Source: Dechloromonas aromatica (nom. nud.) (lineage in GTDB: Bacteria > Pseudomonadota > Gammaproteobacteria > Burkholderiales > Rhodocyclaceae). From it: a stretch of 64,000 nt of DNA. The notes beneath the pieces are model-generated. The model did not search any database. It was not told the DNA's origin and saw nothing but the letters and a program-made list of their open reading frames with translations. The position numbers were made by a program, and so were the translations under genes. Shown one piece after another: positions 17,219 to 26,976 of this stretch. Position 1 is the first letter of the stretch. Each line of letters starts with the position of its first letter. Location: contig JAFIHA010000036.1 of assembly GCA_017848965.1 (NCBI GenBank), positions 50,408 to 114,407 on the forward strand, read 5' to 3'.

Positions 17219-18355
17219 TCAGCGGCCTTCGATTTCCTTCTGCATGATGCGCCGGTAGAACTCGTGGAAGTGCTGCATGCCATCCTCCATCGGGCTCTGG
17301 TAGGGGCCGACCTCGTTCTTGCCTTCAGCCAGCAGCGCCTTGCGGCCGCGGTCCATGCGCTCGCCGATGTCGTCGTCCTCGATCGCCGTCTCCATGTAGG
17401 CGGCGCGCTCGGCTTCGATGAACTCGCGCTCGAAATCGACGATTTCCTCGGGGTAGTAGAACTCGACGACGTTCATCGTCTTGTCCACGCCCTGCGGGAT
17501 CAGCGTCGACACGACCAGCACGTGCGGGTACCACTCGACCATGATGTTCGGATAGTAGGTCAGCCACACCGCGCCCTGCGGCGGGGTCTGCCCGCGGTCG
17601 CCGTAGTACTCGCGGACCACCTTCTGCCAGCGGTTGTAGACACCGGAAGTGGATTCCTTGAGCAGCGAAGTGATGCCGACCTTCTGTACCGAGTACCAGT
17701 CGCCGAACTGCCAGCTCAGGTCGTCGCAGGTGACGAAGTTGCCCAGGCCCGGATGGTAGGGCACGACGTGGTAGTCCTCCAGATAGACCTCGATGAAGGT
17801 CTTCCAGTTGTAGTTGCACTCGTGCATCTCGACGTGGTCGAGCTTGTAGCCGGAAAAGTCGAAATCGCGCGCGGTCAGCATGCCGGCCAGGTCGACGTTG
17901 GCCGAACGCGGCCCCTTGAAGAGCAGACCGTTCCAGTTCTCCAGCTTGACCTTATCGAGGTTCAGGCAGGGATTCTGCGGGAAGTGCGGCGCCCCGATCA
18001 GTTCGCCGGACTGCTCGTAGGTCCAGCGGTGGATCGGGCAGACCACCGGCCCTTCGAGCCTGCCGGCGCCTTGCAGCATGATCGCCTGACGGTGGCGGCA
18101 GACGTTGGACATCTGCCAGATGCCGGCATTCGGCCCGACCGCGCCGCCGTTGAGCAGCATCTGACCGTGGTCCTTCCATTCCTGGGTACGGTAGTCACCC
18201 GCTTCCGGCACCATCAACTGGTGGCCGGCATAGCCCGGACCGGCATCGAAGATGAGCTTCTTCTCCAGCGCGTGAATCCGTTCATCGAAATACCAGTCCA
18301 CCGGCAGTTGGGAAACTGCAGGGGCCAACCGGGACGAAGTCGCCATGTCGGACAT
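17219..18355 (-). CDS. Rieske-type aromatic ring-hydroxylating oxygenase, alpha subunit
   Basis: A 378-residue oxygenase component. The Rieske [2Fe-2S] motif is CRHRQ...CPIHRW (Cys-X-His, 17 residues, Cys-X2-His). The mononuclear iron site is EDYHVVPYH, giving the two histidines of the 2-His-1-carboxylate triad. The ATG at 18355 has GGAGG six bases upstream; an ATG at 18346 is an alternative. No beta subunit, ferredoxin or reductase gene is adjacent, so electron donors must be encoded elsewhere. The substrate is unknown; the family includes aromatic and quaternary-amine oxygenases. Confidence 0.86.
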   Translation of the reverse strand: MSDMATSSRLAPAVSQLPVDWYFDERIHALEKKLIFDAGPGYAGHQLMVPEAGDYRTQEWKDHGQMLLNGGAVGPNAGIWQMSNVCRHRQAIMLQGAGRLEGPVVCPIHRWTYEQSGELIGAPHFPQNPCLNLDKVKLENWNGLLFKGPRSANVDLAGMLTARDFDFSGYKLDHVEMHECNYNWKTFIEVYLEDYHVVPYHPGLGNFVTCDDLSWQFGDWYSVQKVGITSLLKESTSGVYNRWQKVVREYYGDRGQTPPQGAVWLTYYPNIMVEWYPHVLVVSTLIPQGVDKTMNVVEFYYPEEIVDFEREFIEAERAAYMETAIEDDDIGERMDRGRKALLAEGKNEVGPYQSPMEDGMQHFHEFYRRIMQKEIEGR

Positions 18356-18404
18356 TCCTAGCCTCCAGCGGGTTAAAAAAAGGGATGTCGATTTTATCCT
18401 GAAT

Positions 18405-18434
18405 TTGACCGAAATACCCCGCATGGAGTATTTT
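18405..18434 (+). promoter_or_regulatory. Candidate promoter of xseB-ispA-dxs
   Basis: TTGACC (18405-18410), 18-base spacer, TATTTT (18429-18434), ending 25 bases before the xseB ATG in the divergent gap with the Rieske gene. Confidence 0.5.
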
Positions 18435-18459
18435 CATACGTTTCCTGAACGACCAAGTC

Positions 18460-18699
18460 ATGGATCCCACCCCGATAGCCGAGATGAAATTCGAGGTCGC
18501 CCTGGCCGAACTGGAAGCCACCGTCGCCAGCATGGAAAACGGCCAGTTCGAACTGGCGGAATCGATTGCCGCGCATAGGCGCGGCATGGCGCTGATCCAG
18601 CATTGCCAGAACCTGCTGGCAAAAGCCGAAGAAGAAGTACGGATCATCGAGAACGGTGTCGCCCGCGACGTCGATCGCAACACCCTGGAGGCCCAGTGA
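18460..18699 (+). CDS. xseB: Exodeoxyribonuclease VII small subunit
   Basis: A 79-residue, largely helical protein with [19 protein letters not shown] and [11 protein letters not shown], typical of XseB, which forms the stalk of exonuclease VII around XseA. Its stop overlaps the ispA GTG (GTGA). The xseB-ispA-dxs order is common in Proteobacteria. XseA is not in the window. Confidence 0.93.
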   Translation: MDPTPIAEMKFEVALAELEATVASMENGQFELAESIAAHRRGMALIQHCQNLLAKAEEEVRIIENGVARDVDRNTLEAQ

Positions 18700-19580
18700 G
18701 CCTTTCCTTTGCCGACTGGATGGCCGCTACCCAGGCCCGTACCGAAACCGCGCTGGCCCGCTGCCTGCCCGCCGCCGAAACGATTCCGCAACGCCTGCAC
18801 GACGCCATGCGCTACGCCACGCTGGGCGGCGGCAAGCGCGTTCGCCCGCTGCTGGTCTTCGCCGCCGGCGAACTGGCCGGCGCCGACGCCGCCCGCCTCG
18901 ATGTCGCCGCCTGCGCGGTCGAGCTGATCCACGCCTATTCGCTGGTGCACGACGACCTGCCGTGCATGGACGACGACGTGCTGCGCCGCGGCCGGCCGAC
19001 CTGCCACGTCGAATACGACGAGCCGACCGCGCTGCTCGTCGGCGACAGCCTGCAGACGCTGGCCTTCGAACTGCTGGCCAGCCAGCCGCTCGGCGAACGT
19101 CAGCTCGAAATGATCGCCCTGCTCGCCCATGCCAGCGGCTCGCGCGGCATGGCCGGCGGCCAGGCGATCGATCTCGCATCGGTCGGCAAGCCGCTCGAAC
19201 AGGTCGAACTGGAACTGATGCACGCGCTGAAGACCGGCGCCCTGATCCGCGCCGCCGTGCTGCTCGGCGCCCTCGCTGGCGAGCCCCTGAGCGAGACCGA
19301 ACGGCAGCAGCTCGACCGCTTCGCCAAACGTGCCGGCCTGCTCTTTCAGGTCGTCGACGACATCCTCGACTGCACGGCGAGCACCGCCACCCTCGGCAAG
19401 ACCGCCGGCAAGGACGAAGCGGCCGACAAACCGACCTACGTCGCCCTGCTCGGCCTCGAACGCGCCCGCGCCTACGCCGACGAACTGCGCAGCGAGGCGC
19501 TGGCAGCGCTGAACTGTTTCGGCCAGCGCGCCGACCGGCTGATCCAGCTCGCCGACTTCATCTGCCACAGGCAATTCTGA
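18696..19580 (+). CDS. ispA: (2E,6E)-farnesyl diphosphate synthase
   Basis: Class I prenyltransferase condensing DMAPP and IPP to FPP. The first Asp-rich motif is DDLPCMDDD; the second is [16 protein letters not shown] near the N-terminus binds substrate. The 294-residue product starts at a GTG overlapping the xseB stop (GTGA), with GGAG six bases upstream. A longer frame upstream lies within xseB and is ignored. It supplies FPP for quinones and undecaprenyl phosphate from the IPP made by Dxs and IspH. Confidence 0.95.
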   Translation: MSLSFADWMAATQARTETALARCLPAAETIPQRLHDAMRYATLGGGKRVRPLLVFAAGELAGADAARLDVAACAVELIHAYSLVHDDLPCMDDDVLRRGRPTCHVEYDEPTALLVGDSLQTLAFELLASQPLGERQLEMIALLAHASGSRGMAGGQAIDLASVGKPLEQVELELMHALKTGALIRAAVLLGALAGEPLSETERQQLDRFAKRAGLLFQVVDDILDCTASTATLGKTAGKDEAADKPTYVALLGLERARAYADELRSEALAALNCFGQRADRLIQLADFICHRQF

Positions 19581-19582
19581 AC

Positions 19583-21439
19583 ATGACTTACCCGCTGCTG
19601 CAAACCATTGACCGCCCCGCCGACCTGCGCGCCCTGGAGCGCAAGCAACTCGACCAGGTGGCCGGCGAACTGCGCGATTTCCTGATCGAATCGGTGTCAG
19701 GAACCGGCGGTCACCTGTCGTCCAACCTCGGCACCGTCGAGCTGACGATCGCCCTGCACTACGTGTTCAACACACCGGACGACCGCCTGGTCTGGGACGT
19801 CGGCCACCAGTGCTACCCGCACAAGGTGTTGACCGGGCGCCGCGCCGGCATGAACAAGCTGCGCATGCGCCACGGCATCGCCGGTTTCCCCAAGCGCTGC
19901 GAGAGCGATTACGACACCTTCGGCGTCGGCCATTCGTCGACCTCGATCTCGGCGGCGCTGGGCATGGCGCTGGCCGCCAAGCAGAAGGGCGAGGCGCGCC
20001 AGGTGGTCGCCGTCATCGGCGACGGCGCGATGTCCGCCGGCATGGCCTTCGAGGCGCTGAACAACGCGGGCGTCGCCGACGCCGACATGCTGGTCATCCT
20101 CAACGACAACGAGATGTCGATCTCGCCGCCGGTCGGCGCGCTGAACAACATCCTGACCCGCCTGACCTCGAGCAAGACCTTCAACGCCGCCCGCTCGGCC
20201 GGCCGCCACATGCTCGGCTTCGCGCCGCCGCTGCTTGAGCTGGCGCGCCGCGCCGAAGAGCACGTCAAGGGCATGATCGCCCCGGGCACGCTGTTCGAGG
20301 AATTCGGCTTTCACTACTACGGACCGATCGACGGCCACGACCTCGACGCGCTGATCCCGACCTTGGAAAACCTCAAGGGCATCAAGGGTCCGAAGTTCCT
20401 TCACGTGATCACCAAGAAGGGCCAGGGCTACAAGCTCGCCGAGAGCGACCCCATCCTTTACCACGGCGTCGGCAAGTTCGCGCCGGGCGAAGGCATCCAG
20501 TCCGGCAAGGGCGGCGGCAAGCTGACCTATACCCAGGTCTTCGGCGACTGGCTGTGCGATCAGGCGCGCGCCGACCAGCGCCTGGTGGCGATCACCCCGG
20601 CGATGCGCGAGGGCTCCGGCCTGGTCCGCTTCGCTCAGGAATTCCCCGGCCGCTACTACGATGTCGGCATCGCCGAACAGCACGCCGTCACCTTCGCCGC
20701 CGGGCTGGCCTGCGAAGGCCTGAAGCCGGTGGTCGCCATCTACTCGACCTTCCTGCAGCGTGCCTACGACCAGTTGATCCACGACGTCGCGCTGCAGAAG
20801 CTACCGGTCGTCTTCGCCATCGACCGCGGCGGCCTGGTCGGCGCCGACGGGCCGACCCACCACGGCAGCTTCGACCTTTCCTTCGCCGCCTGCATTCCCA
20901 ACTTGACGATCATGGCCCCGGCCGACGAAGCCGAATGCCGGCGCATGCTGTCGACCGCCTTCGCCCACGACGGTCCGACGCTGGTCCGCTACCCGCGCGG
21001 CGGCGGCACCGGCAAGCTACCGTCTCCCGAGCTGGACACGCTGCCACTGGGCAAGGGCGAGGTCCTGCGCCGCGGCAATCGGGTCGCCTTGCTCGCCTTC
21101 GGCAGCCTGGTGCCGGCGGCACTGGCCGCCGGCGAAGCGCTCGACGCGACGGTGGTGAACATGCGCTTCATCAAGCCGCTCGACAACGCGCTGATCGGCG
21201 AACTCGCCGGGAACCATTCGCTCCTGGTCAGCATCGAAGAGAATGCCGTGATCGGCGGCGCCGGCTCGGAAATCGAACGCCTGCTCGGCGAACGTGGCAG
21301 CAACGCTGCCGTGCTGCGCCTCGGTCTTCCCGACCAGTTCGTGGATCACGGCGAACAGGGCCAGCTCCTCGCCGAGCTTGGCCTCGACAAGGAAGGCATT
21401 GTGCGCCGCGTGCGCGAACGCCTCGACAACCCGCTCTAA
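19583..21439 (+). CDS. dxs: 1-deoxy-D-xylulose-5-phosphate synthase
   Basis: TPP-dependent first enzyme of the MEP pathway, 618 residues. [15 protein letters not shown] starts the thiamine-diphosphate motif with the later [17 protein letters not shown] and [15 protein letters not shown] belong to the pyrimidine-binding domain. ATG at 19583 is 2 bases after the ispA stop; the frame remains open through ispA but that extension is a shadow. Last gene of the xseB-ispA-dxs unit, with folE2 17 bases downstream and probably cotranscribed. Confidence 0.97.
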   Translation: MTYPLLQTIDRPADLRALERKQLDQVAGELRDFLIESVSGTGGHLSSNLGTVELTIALHYVFNTPDDRLVWDVGHQCYPHKVLTGRRAGMNKLRMRHGIAGFPKRCESDYDTFGVGHSSTSISAALGMALAAKQKGEARQVVAVIGDGAMSAGMAFEALNNAGVADADMLVILNDNEMSISPPVGALNNILTRLTSSKTFNAARSAGRHMLGFAPPLLELARRAEEHVKGMIAPGTLFEEFGFHYYGPIDGHDLDALIPTLENLKGIKGPKFLHVITKKGQGYKLAESDPILYHGVGKFAPGEGIQSGKGGGKLTYTQVFGDWLCDQARADQRLVAITPAMREGSGLVRFAQEFPGRYYDVGIAEQHAVTFAAGLACEGLKPVVAIYSTFLQRAYDQLIHDVALQKLPVVFAIDRGGLVGADGPTHHGSFDLSFAACIPNLTIMAPADEAECRRMLSTAFAHDGPTLVRYPRGGGTGKLPSPELDTLPLGKGEVLRRGNRVALLAFGSLVPAALAAGEALDATVVNMRFIKPLDNALIGELAGNHSLLVSIEENAVIGGAGSEIERLLGERGSNAAVLRLGLPDQFVDHGEQGQLLAELGLDKEGIVRRVRERLDNPL

Positions 21440-21455
21440 CGGACTGAACAGCCCC

Positions 21456-22250
21456 ATGACCCCGACTCCCATCCCCGACGTCCAAAGCTCCGCCGACACG
21501 CGCCAGATCGCGATCAACAAGGTCGGCATCAAGGCCATCCGCCACCCGATCAAGGTGCAGGACAAGGCCGAAGGCATCCAGCACACGATCGCCGTCTTCA
21601 ACATGTATGTCAGCCTGCCGCACAACTTCAAGGGCACGCACATGTCCCGCTTCGTCGAGATCCTGAACTCGCACGAACGCGAGATTTCGGTCGAGAACTT
21701 CCCGACCATGCTGCGCGACATGGTCGTCCGCCTGGAAGCGGAAAGCGGCCACATCGAGATGAATTTCCCGTATTTCATCAACAAGACGGCACCGGTTTCC
21801 GGCGTCCAGAGCCTGCTCGACTACGACGTCACCTTCATCGGCGACATCTGCGGCGGCGAGATCGTCACCTCGGTCAAGGTCGTCGTCCCGGTGACCAGCC
21901 TCTGCCCGTGCTCGAAGAAGATTTCCGAACGCGGCGCTCACAACCAGCGCTCGCACGTCACCGTCACCGCCCGTACCAACGACTTCATGTGGGTCGAGGA
22001 ACTGGTCCAGCTGGTCGAGTCGGAAGCCTCCTGCGAACTCTACGGCCTGTTGAAGCGCCCGGACGAGAAGTACGTCACCGAGCGCGCCTACGACAACCCG
22101 AAATTCGTCGAGGACATGGTCCGCGACGTCGCCGCCCGCCTCAACGCCGAGCCGCGCATCGACAGCTACGTGGTCGAGTCCGAGAACTTCGAGTCGATCC
22201 ACAATCACTCGGCCTACGCCCTGATCGAGCGCGACAAGCGAACTGGCTGA
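21456..22250 (+). CDS. folE2: GTP cyclohydrolase I type 2 (GTP cyclohydrolase FolE2)
   Basis: Converts GTP to 7,8-dihydroneopterin triphosphate for folate or queuosine precursors; the FolE2 type often uses metals other than zinc. The 264-residue protein has the catalytic region [20 protein letters not shown] and the C-terminal [14 protein letters not shown]. It follows dxs by 16 bases and ends in a strong terminator. Queuosine use is consistent with queG in the window. Confidence 0.94.
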   Translation: MTPTPIPDVQSSADTRQIAINKVGIKAIRHPIKVQDKAEGIQHTIAVFNMYVSLPHNFKGTHMSRFVEILNSHEREISVENFPTMLRDMVVRLEAESGHIEMNFPYFINKTAPVSGVQSLLDYDVTFIGDICGGEIVTSVKVVVPVTSLCPCSKKISERGAHNQRSHVTVTARTNDFMWVEELVQLVESEASCELYGLLKRPDEKYVTERAYDNPKFVEDMVRDVAARLNAEPRIDSYVVESENFESIHNHSAYALIERDKRTG

Positions 22251-22273
22251 ACCATCCGGTAACGCCCCCCCAG

Positions 22274-22295
22274 AGGCGCTACGGCGCCTTTTTAT
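22274..22295 (+). terminator. Intrinsic terminator after folE2
   Basis: Stem AGGCGC/GCGCCT (22274-22279 with 22284-22289), loop TACG, followed by a run of T (22289-22293). Confidence 0.8.
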
Positions 22296-22308
22296 ATATC
22301 AGCGTAAA

Positions 22309-22334
22309 CAAAAAAAGGGGCCGAAGCCCCTTTT
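22309..22334 (-). terminator. Intrinsic terminator of the rpsP-rimM-trmD-rplS operon
   Basis: On the minus strand AAAAGGGGC-TTCG-GCCCC is followed by a long U run. The stem is 22317-22321 with 22326-22330, extended by four A:T pairs, and capped by a stable TTCG tetraloop. Confidence 0.88.
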
Positions 22335-22357
22335 CAGATATTGCTGCGAACCGTCGA

Positions 22358-22729
22358 TCAGGCGGAAGCCTTCTTCGCCGGCAGCTTTTCCTTGATGCGG
22401 GCCGACTTGCCGGAACGCTCGCGCAGGTAGTACAGCTTGGCGCGACGGACATCGCCACGACGCTTCAGTTCGATCGAGGCGACCAGCGGCGAATAGGTCT
22501 GGAAGGTACGCTCGACGCCTTCGCCCGAAGAAATCTTGCGAACGATGAAGGACGAGTTCAGGCCGCGGTTACGCTTGGCGATGACGACGCCTTCGTAAGC
22601 CTGCAGACGCTCGCGGTTACCTTCCTTGACCTTGACCTGAACGACGACGGTGTCGCCCGGGGCAAATTCGGGAATGGTCTTGCCCAGGCGGGCGATTTCT
22701 TCTTGTTCCAGCTGTTGAATCAGGTTCAT
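22358..22729 (-). CDS. rplS: 50S ribosomal protein L19
   Basis: A 123-residue basic ribosomal protein located at the 30S-50S interface. [20 protein letters not shown], the [19 protein letters not shown] stretch and [11 protein letters not shown] are diagnostic. The ATG at 22729 is preceded by AAGGATC. It is last in the rpsP operon, 22 bases after trmD, and is followed by the TTCG-loop terminator. Confidence 0.97.
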   Translation of the reverse strand: MNLIQQLEQEEIARLGKTIPEFAPGDTVVVQVKVKEGNRERLQAYEGVVIAKRNRGLNSSFIVRKISSGEGVERTFQTYSPLVASIELKRRGDVRRAKLYYLRERSGKSARIKEKLPAKKASA

Positions 22730-22751
22730 GTGAGATCCTTTTTGTAAAACA

Positions 22752-23528
22752 TTACTCACCGCATTGCTCCGCGCCGGAAATTTCCGTGAGGAGTTGCGTC
22801 TCTTCCGCAGTCAGACTGCGTTGCGCCAGCCATTCGGCAAACAGCTCCGGTCGGCGCTTCCGGGTTCGCGCCAGCGACTGTTTCAGCCGCCAGCGACGAA
22901 TTTTTTTGTGATCGCCGGAGACCAGCACTTCCGGCACCGGCATTCCCTCATAAACCTCGGGACGGGTGTAGTGCGGGCAATCCAGCAGACCATCGACAAA
23001 CGAATCTTCCACCGCCGAGGCGGCATCACCAAGCACCCCCGGCAACTGTCGGACGACGGCATCGATCAGCACCATCGCCGGCAACTCGCCACCGGAGAGC
23101 ACGAAATCCCCGATCGATATTTCTTCATCGACGCAGCGCTCGATCAGACGCTCGTCAATACCTTCATAGCGACCGCAGAGCAGGATCACCCCTTCTCCGC
23201 CATGCGCCAGCCGCATCACCCGCTCATGGGTCAGCGGCGCGCCTTGTGGCGACAGGTAGATCACCCGGCTCGCCGGAAAACCTGCCGCAGCCTGGGCCGC
23301 CTTCGCCGCCGCGATCGCCTTTTCCAGCGGCGCCGCCTGCATCAGCATGCCCGGACCGCCACCGAAAGGCCGGTCATCAACCCGACGCCAGGCGTTTTCC
23401 GCGTAATCGCGCGGATTCCACGCCTGCCACTCCCAACGACCTTCTTCCAGTGCCCGGCGGGTAATCCCGCTTTCCGTGACCGCTGCGAACATCTCCGGAA
23501 ACAGCGTCACGCCGTCGAAGCGGATCAC
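22752..23528 (-). CDS. trmD: tRNA (guanine-N1)-methyltransferase
   Basis: SPOUT methyltransferase that modifies G37 of tRNAs to prevent frameshifting. The AdoMet knot is seen in [15 protein letters not shown] and [19 protein letters not shown]; the C-terminal DHKKIRRWR region contacts tRNA. The start is taken as GTG 23528 because it overlaps the rimM stop as GTGA; a TTG at 23531 would add one residue. Length about 258 aa is normal. Confidence 0.95.
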   Translation of the reverse strand: MIRFDGVTLFPEMFAAVTESGITRRALEEGRWEWQAWNPRDYAENAWRRVDDRPFGGGPGMLMQAAPLEKAIAAAKAAQAAAGFPASRVIYLSPQGAPLTHERVMRLAHGGEGVILLCGRYEGIDERLIERCVDEEISIGDFVLSGGELPAMVLIDAVVRQLPGVLGDAASAVEDSFVDGLLDCPHYTRPEVYEGMPVPEVLVSGDHKKIRRWRLKQSLARTRKRRPELFAEWLAQRSLTAEETQLLTEISGAEQCGE

Positions 23529-24037
23529 CAATCGCAGCCCCAGGCCACCCGGATCACCCCGGCAGGCTTGTCCACCTCCAGAACAACTGCGTCAACGAAA
23601 GGCAACAGCCTCTCCTCGCCGGCATCGTTCACTACCTGCAGCACATCGTTGGCGCCGGTCTCGATCAGGGCGGCCACCTTGCCGAGCAGAGCGCCTTCTT
23701 CGTTCACCACCGCCAGACCAAGCAGGTCGGCCCAGTAAAACTCACCGTCGCCGGTTTCCGGCAGGGCCTCACGCGGCACGCCGATCAACTGGCCCTTCAA
23801 CCCTTCCGCTGCCGTCCGGTCGGCAATGCCGACAAACGACACCACCAAGCCGTCGCCGTGCGCTTTCAGGCCATGCAATTCGGCCTCGCGCCACGGCCCA
23901 CCTTCCCGGCCCAGATACCAGACCGGAATGCGACGCCAGCCAAGCGGCTCATCCCCGAAAGGATGCAACCTGATCCAGCCTTGGATTCCGTACGCCTCGG
24001 CAAGCCTGCCGAGAACGACAATATCGTTGCTGGACAA
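23525..24037 (-). CDS. rimM: 16S rRNA processing protein RimM
   Basis: Assembly factor for the 30S head that binds ribosomal protein S19; 170 residues with an N-terminal RimM barrel ([20 protein letters not shown]) and a C-terminal PRC-like barrel ([16 protein letters not shown]). No ATG precedes the conserved start. The best choice is TTG 24037, 13 bases after the rpsP stop, with no clear ribosome site, so translation is probably coupled to rpsP. Confidence 0.92.
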   Translation of the reverse strand: MSSNDIVVLGRLAEAYGIQGWIRLHPFGDEPLGWRRIPVWYLGREGGPWREAELHGLKAHGDGLVVSFVGIADRTAAEGLKGQLIGVPREALPETGDGEFYWADLLGLAVVNEEGALLGKVAALIETGANDVLQVVNDAGEERLLPFVDAVVLEVDKPAGVIRVAWGCDW

Positions 24038-24050
24038 GGTGTTACGAAAC

Positions 24051-24302
24051 TCAGGCAGCCTGCTTGGCGTTCTGCTTGACCAGGCGGGCAGCGGTCGGCG
24101 ACAGCTGCGCACCTTGCTCCAGCCAGTAGGCCAGACGATCGCCAGCAATGCGCAGTTGCTCGGCGGCACCGGAAGCGACCGGGTTGTAGAAGCCGATGCG
24201 CTCGACGAAACGACCGTCGCGACGATTACGGGAATCGGTGACAACCATGCTGTAGAACGGGCGCTTCTTGGCGCCGCCACGGGCGAGACGGATAACAACC
24301 AT
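24051..24302 (-). CDS. rpsP: 30S ribosomal protein S16
   Basis: An 83-residue ribosomal protein with [20 protein letters not shown] and [14 protein letters not shown], both typical of S16. First gene of the rpsP-rimM-trmD-rplS operon. Confidence 0.97.
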   Translation of the reverse strand: MVVIRLARGGAKKRPFYSMVVTDSRNRRDGRFVERIGFYNPVASGAAEQLRIAGDRLAYWLEQGAQLSPTAARLVKQNAKQAA

Positions 24303-24337
24303 GTGAATACTTTCGTAAGCGGGGAAAAAGACGCAAG

Positions 24338-24365
24338 ATTATAGCGGTTTGTCGATGAAAAACAA
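24338..24365 (-). promoter_or_regulatory. Candidate promoter of the rpsP operon
   Basis: TTGTTT (24365-24360), 16-base spacer, perfect TATAAT (24343-24338), 36 bases upstream of the rpsP ATG, in the divergent gap with the PilZ-like gene. Confidence 0.6.
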
Positions 24366-24445
24366 GCCACTTAAGAAGCGACCGCCGACCGCAGGGCCGC
24401 CCCCTGGGTGCCGAGCGAACGAGTTTTTGCTATTCTTTACAAATC

Positions 24446-25957
24446 ATGGCAAAAATCGCGAACAAGGAAGCTCCCCCGGAGAGCGAGGAACTGGTCAAGG
24501 GCATCCTGGAATGGCTGGCCTTGGCGCGCGGCCACTCAGAGGACGCCGAGGAACTTCTGCAGCAGCTCCTCAGCTTGCGCGAGGCGGCGATCGGACCGCT
24601 TCCCCACGTCAAACTCCTCGACCTGCTGTTTGCCCATGCCGAATCCATCCTGCAAGCCGAATTACCCGGCCTTCAACAGCCAACGCTGCCGATCACCCGG
24701 AAAACCCGCCAGAAAACCAAGGCGCTGCTGAAACTACTGGAAACCCTGGCTCAGGAATACTTCAATTCGCTGGCCGCCCACTACAACCCACAGGACGCCC
24801 TACCCGACGAACGCATGCAGGCCTCGCTGCGGCGTGCCGTGCAGGCGATTGGCGCACAGATCCAGATTCACCATCTGGTCGCCGCGCCACCCGGCAACGG
24901 ACTTTGGCAACAACTGAACGCGGCATACCGTACCGCCCGCCGACTTGGCATCGAACGCCTGAGCAACACAACGGGAAGCGCCAGCATTGAGCGCATGTAC
25001 AGCGACATACTGTTGAAAGCGATCGCTCAACCCGCCTCTTTTTCTTCGACCGAACTGGCGCTGATCAGCACGCTGACCGAACGCCTCGGACATTTGATCA
25101 AGCTCACCGACACCCCGCCCGACGGCGCTGGCGATGATGTCTTCTGGATCGATCTCGAGCGCGACAGTCCCGCATACGCAATGGTGCGACGCCAGCCTGG
25201 CGAAGGTATCAGACCGCTTTATTTTGCCGCTGGCGAGTTGGCGGCCGAAGTCCACAAGCTCGCCATCGCCCTTGATGCCGGCACCGCCCCCGAGAGCCTG
25301 GGCCTGCCAAACATGGCGGGCAACGCCGCCGGACGTGGTGTCCTGCGGCGCCTGGAAAAGCTCTGGGGCTTTCCCGCCAGACGCAAGTTTCCGCGCCGGC
25401 GTCATGCCTATCGCGCCCGCGTCTGCCTGGGCCTGGAAGCTCTGCACCGCCTGCTGCAACGCCAGGAAATCAGCGAAGACATCAGCGAGTGGATGGTCAC
25501 CAACGAAAGCCCTGAAGGCTATGCCTTGATGCACATGAGCGGCAGCACCGCCAGCCTGCGCGTCGGCGACATCGTTGCCTTGCAGCCGCGCGACGAATTT
25601 TCGCCACGCGCTGACAACTGGCATGTCTGCATCGTGCGCTGGGCGATCTCGGAGAACCCGGAACATATCGAACTCGGTTTGCAGCTACTTGCCAGCCGGG
25701 CATTTTCGGCGCAGATCGCTGATCCGGCCTGGCCGAAAAGTGGTCCGTTGAGCGTCCTGGTGCTCCCGGAGGCTCCGCCGCTACGGCTGACGCAGTCGCT
25801 GATCGCGCCGACCGGCGGCCTCGCTGAAAATCGTCGGCGCATGGTACTGCTGACCGAGCAGGGCAACCTGCAGATCCGCGAAGTCCGGACCGGCGATCTC
25901 AACGAGCAGACCGGCGTCGTCGAAATCTTCACCCTGCTGCCCGACGACGAGGACTGA
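24446..25957 (+). CDS. PilZ-like domain protein, 503 aa
   Basis: No membrane segments and no enzyme motif are seen in the first 300 residues, which are helical in style. Around residue 310 comes RRKFPRRRHAYRAR, then about 35 residues later NESPEGYAL. Together these resemble the RxxxR and (D/N)xSxxG signatures of PilZ cyclic-di-GMP receptors, here with the usual spacing. A beta-rich segment follows (LRVGDIVALQPRD). The ATG at 24446 has no good ribosome site. A cyclic-di-GMP receptor role is inferred from these motifs; the partner is unknown. Confidence 0.62.
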   Translation: MAKIANKEAPPESEELVKGILEWLALARGHSEDAEELLQQLLSLREAAIGPLPHVKLLDLLFAHAESILQAELPGLQQPTLPITRKTRQKTKALLKLLETLAQEYFNSLAAHYNPQDALPDERMQASLRRAVQAIGAQIQIHHLVAAPPGNGLWQQLNAAYRTARRLGIERLSNTTGSASIERMYSDILLKAIAQPASFSSTELALISTLTERLGHLIKLTDTPPDGAGDDVFWIDLERDSPAYAMVRRQPGEGIRPLYFAAGELAAEVHKLAIALDAGTAPESLGLPNMAGNAAGRGVLRRLEKLWGFPARRKFPRRRHAYRARVCLGLEALHRLLQRQEISEDISEWMVTNESPEGYALMHMSGSTASLRVGDIVALQPRDEFSPRADNWHVCIVRWAISENPEHIELGLQLLASRAFSAQIADPAWPKSGPLSVLVLPEAPPLRLTQSLIAPTGGLAENRRRMVLLTEQGNLQIREVRTGDLNEQTGVVEIFTLLPDDED

Positions 25958-25967
25958 GTGCGGCGGC

Positions 25968-25973
25968 TATAAT
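25968..25973 (+). promoter_or_regulatory. Candidate -10 box close to the wrbA-like start
   Basis: A perfect TATAAT ends only 8 bases before the ATG at 25982, so a transcript from it would be leaderless or nearly so. No clear -35 is seen, and no ribosome site precedes the ATG. Confidence 0.35.
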
Positions 25974-25981
25974 CCGGCCCC

Positions 25982-26578
25982 ATGCACGACATTCTCGTTC
26001 TCTATTTCAGCCACCGCGGCTCGGTGCGCGCCCTGGCCGAACGCCTGGCCCGCGGTATCGACTCGGTCGCCGGTGCCCACGCCAGGCTGCGCACGGTACC
26101 GCGCGTCACCACGGTGTGCGCGACTGGCGAACCGGCGATTCCGGACAGCGGCGCGCCCTACGTCGAGATGCGCGACCTCGAGGAATGCGCCGGCCTGGCG
26201 CTGGGCAGCCCGGTCCGTTTCGGCAACATGGCGGCACCGATGAAGTACTTTTGGGACGGCACCATCGCCGCCTGGCAGAACGGCAGCCTGGCCGGCAAGC
26301 CGGCTTGCGTCTTCACGTCGAGTGCCAGCCAGCACGGCGGCAACGAAACGACGCTGCTGAGCATGATGCTGCCGCTGCTGCACCACGGCATGCTGCTCAT
26401 GGGCCTACCGTACACCGAACCCGAACTGTCGTCGACCAGCGGCGGCGGCACGCCTTACGGCGCCAGCCATGTTGCCGGCGCCGGCGGCGATCCCCAACTG
26501 AGCGACAGCGAAAGCCGCCTGGCTTTTGCCCAGGGACAGCGGCTGGCGCGCCTCGTCCTGCAACTGGAGCAGCGATGA
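25982..26578 (+). CDS. wrbA: WrbA-type flavodoxin-like NAD(P)H:quinone oxidoreductase
   Basis: A 198-residue flavodoxin-fold protein. The FMN phosphate loop is YFSHRGSVRALA near the N-terminus (in place of the usual SxTGNT), with ALGSPVRFGNMAAPMKYFWD and TSSASQHGGNETTLLSM as in WrbA. It would reduce quinones by two electrons using NAD(P)H and FMN. The stop overlaps the start of the DUF2069 gene (ATGA). Confidence 0.85.
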   Translation: MHDILVLYFSHRGSVRALAERLARGIDSVAGAHARLRTVPRVTTVCATGEPAIPDSGAPYVEMRDLEECAGLALGSPVRFGNMAAPMKYFWDGTIAAWQNGSLAGKPACVFTSSASQHGGNETTLLSMMLPLLHHGMLLMGLPYTEPELSSTSGGGTPYGASHVAGAGGDPQLSDSESRLAFAQGQRLARLVLQLEQR

Positions 26579-26925
26579 GCCCGCGTTTCTACCAGAACCT
26601 GACCATCGTCAGCCTGATCGCCTTGACCTTCCTCTGCCTGGCCTGGGAGGCTTGGCTGGCACCGCTACGCCCGGGCGGCTCCTGGCTGACGCTGAAGGCG
26701 GTGCTGCTGCTGGCGCCGCTGTTCGGCATCCTGCATGGCAAGCGCTACACCTACAAGTGGCTGTCGCTGCTGATCCAGTTCTACCTGCTCGAGGGCCTGA
26801 CCCGGGCCACCAGCGACCACGGCCCGTCGCAGTGGCTGGCCGTCGGCGAGACACTGCTCGCCGTCGTCGTTTTTGCCGGCGCGGTGATGTTCATCCGGTC
26901 GACACGCAACACCGGGCCACAATGA
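26575..26925 (+). CDS. DUF2069 inner-membrane protein
   Basis: A 116-residue protein with four predicted hydrophobic segments and the DUF2069 core LFGILHGKRYTYKWLSLLIQ. The ATG overlaps the wrbA stop by 4 bases, a conserved pairing in Betaproteobacteria to my knowledge. Function unknown. Confidence 0.8.
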   Translation: MSPRFYQNLTIVSLIALTFLCLAWEAWLAPLRPGGSWLTLKAVLLLAPLFGILHGKRYTYKWLSLLIQFYLLEGLTRATSDHGPSQWLAVGETLLAVVVFAGAVMFIRSTRNTGPQ

Positions 26926-26952
26926 AAAAAGCCGCGCCCATGAGCGCGGCCT
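26924..26952 (-). terminator. Intrinsic terminator of the leuA operon
   Basis: Stem GCCGCGC/GCGCGGC (26931-26937 with 26944-26950) with a 6-base loop, followed on the minus strand by six U. Confidence 0.85.
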
Positions 26953-26976
26953 TCCAATCAACTGCAACCAGACCGG

